Source: Micrasema longulum (taxonomy: Eukaryota > Arthropoda > Insecta > Trichoptera > Brachycentridae). From it: DNA of 64,000 bases. The notes beneath the pieces are model-generated. The model did not search any database, had not been told where the DNA came from, and was given only the letters and a program-made list of their open reading frames with translations. The position numbers were made by a program, and so were the translations under genes. Of the stretch, positions 62,895 to 64,000 are shown in pieces. The stretch lies in NCBI GenBank assembly GCA_022494885.1, contig JAGVSM010002840.1, positions 186,001-250,000 of the forward strand. The letters are read 5' to 3'. The number at the start of each line of letters is the position of its first letter. Position 1 is the first letter of the stretch.

Positions 62895-63100
62895 TTGTAG
62901 CAACAATTCACGTACAATGTATACTTGTAATGCCGTATTGAATAGACTCCATGAACTTGGCAATAGTTATTCTTACGTATCTGATATATTTAGTGTGGGG
63001 TATTGTTTTTTTGTTCACTTTTCCCAGCTGTATGAAACAGTACTTATGATTTTCTTGTTGTATTACTAAAGAATGTTTTACTATATAAACTTTCTACTGA
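62895..63100 (+). pseudogene. Jockey-like LINE C-terminal scrap
   Basis: Reads TCNAVLNRLHELGNSYSYVS and DIF, matching NSLIPRLHRLGNTYGTAADI of the 19.9-20.3 kb copy. Confidence 0.5.
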
Positions 63101-63464
63101 ATATGCTTTATAATTTTTAGGTTAATTTTTTTAAATATAAATCTTGTATAATTTTTAGGTTTAATTTTTTTTAATAAATCTTGGAAATAAGGAAATTTAT
63201 GATTTAAAAAATATTAAGCCAAATATGTTTGTATTATAAATGTTTGTAAAAGGCAGATTTGCCGTTTATGTCAATAAAATAAAAAAATAAAAAAAATAAC
63301 CAGCCGGTCCAAAAAGAAGCATAAACATTCAAAAATATTTTCAGACGCTGCCTAGTTTGTAGATGAAATAATTTGGTCAGAATATCACCCACAACTATTG
63401 CATAATCCGTAATTATTGCATTCATTTTACTAAAATAATACATCATGTTTTATTGGTAAAAGTT

Positions 63465-63730
63465 TTTCTGAGTCTTTTTTTTTAGTTTTGTCTGGTGATT
63501 TATTGTATAATTTCATTTCGTGATTTATTAGCATTGATTGTTCTTGTCATCTTTTGGAATCTTGTATGGGATATTTTTCTGATATTCTTGTATTATGACC
63601 ATTTTTATTACAATTTTTTCAAGTTTTAGTTCTTAATCTACAATGATATCAGTCTCTTACTTATAAATAAATTTTAAATATTCTAATTGAAAATTTTTAT
63701 AAACATTTAATTGAGATTTTTATAAAAGTT
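63465..63730 (-). mobile_element. LINE tail fragment (family of 11690-12375)
   Basis: The reverse complement contains AATTATACAATAAATCACCA followed by GACAAAACTAAA and AT-rich UTR, like 20925-21085. Confidence 0.4.
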
Positions 63731-63784
63731 TTTTATTTATTTATTATCATATAATGTACAAAAACTTAATTATTTATACAAAGT

Positions 63785-64000
63785 TTCTTTGACTTTCTAA
63801 CTAGTTTTAAGCCTGTTAAATAACCACCTTAAAAACAGTTATCAATACATCGAAATAATAAAGGTGGTAGACATAGTGAAAATATAGTGAAAAACGTAGT
63901 AAAATTTAAAAAAATGCATTTAAAAACAAAGTAAAAACTTAAGTTAATACGTATTTAAAAACCCAGTAAAATACATATATTTAATAAAAAGAAAATACAT
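63785..64000. repeat. Degenerate tandem repeats, second locus
   Basis: AAAACAGTTATCAATACATC, GTGGTAGACATAGTGAAAAT, then GTAAAA/ACATAGT-type units to the window edge. Same family as 11150-11670. Confidence 0.55.

Overview
The window is AT-rich, gene-poor eukaryotic DNA made almost entirely of old, broken transposable elements. No intact cellular gene, rRNA, tRNA gene, operon or CRISPR array was found. The mix suggests an arthropod, most likely an insect: RTE-type LINEs ending in (TAG)n, jockey/CR1-like LINEs with a hairpin and an (AAAT)n-type 3' end, L2-clade LINEs, an RNase H-bearing I/R1-type LINE, Tc1/mariner transposase remnants, tRNA-derived SINEs and short inverted-repeat elements. This assignment is inferred from element families only; the species cannot be named.

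Layout. 1-2.3 kb: a mariner relic, a LINE C-terminus, a 116-bp-arm foldback and a small TIR element (second copy at 25.2 kb). 3.3-9.8 kb: LINE tails, a tRNA-derived SINE, a TIR element split by a jockey-like LINE, and RTE copies with another LINE inside. 9.8-11.0 kb: the best conserved protein domain, an RNase H plus zinc-knuckle tail of a LINE. 11-21 kb: tandem AT-rich repeats, LINE relics with reverse transcriptase motifs, and an L2 LINE next to mariner and jockey fragments. 21.7-28.5 kb: a composite retroposon built of repeated modules with an L2-type tail, SINEs and the longest L2 ORF. 30.8 kb: a short exon-like segment resembling the start of a THAP zinc finger. 32-35 kb: a three-level nest, RTE inside module element inside RNase H LINE. 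36-46 kb: mariner relics, LINE tails, five L2 copies or tails, and two RTE subfamilies. 46-64 kb: more copies of the same families, an inverted pair of about 450 bp, and a tandem-repeat region at the right edge.

How the parts relate. The L2 LINEs and the module elements share the same 3' end (GCGCCCTTGAGGT...GGCGCTATATAA.TTATCC). This is the classic LINE/SINE partner arrangement and suggests that L2 enzymes copied the module element. Nested insertions give a relative chronology. Most coding remnants carry stops or frameshifts, so nothing here looks currently autonomous. The items most worth following are the module element with its dated insertion, the THAP-like exon, the hammerhead-like inverted repeats and the two strong hairpins.
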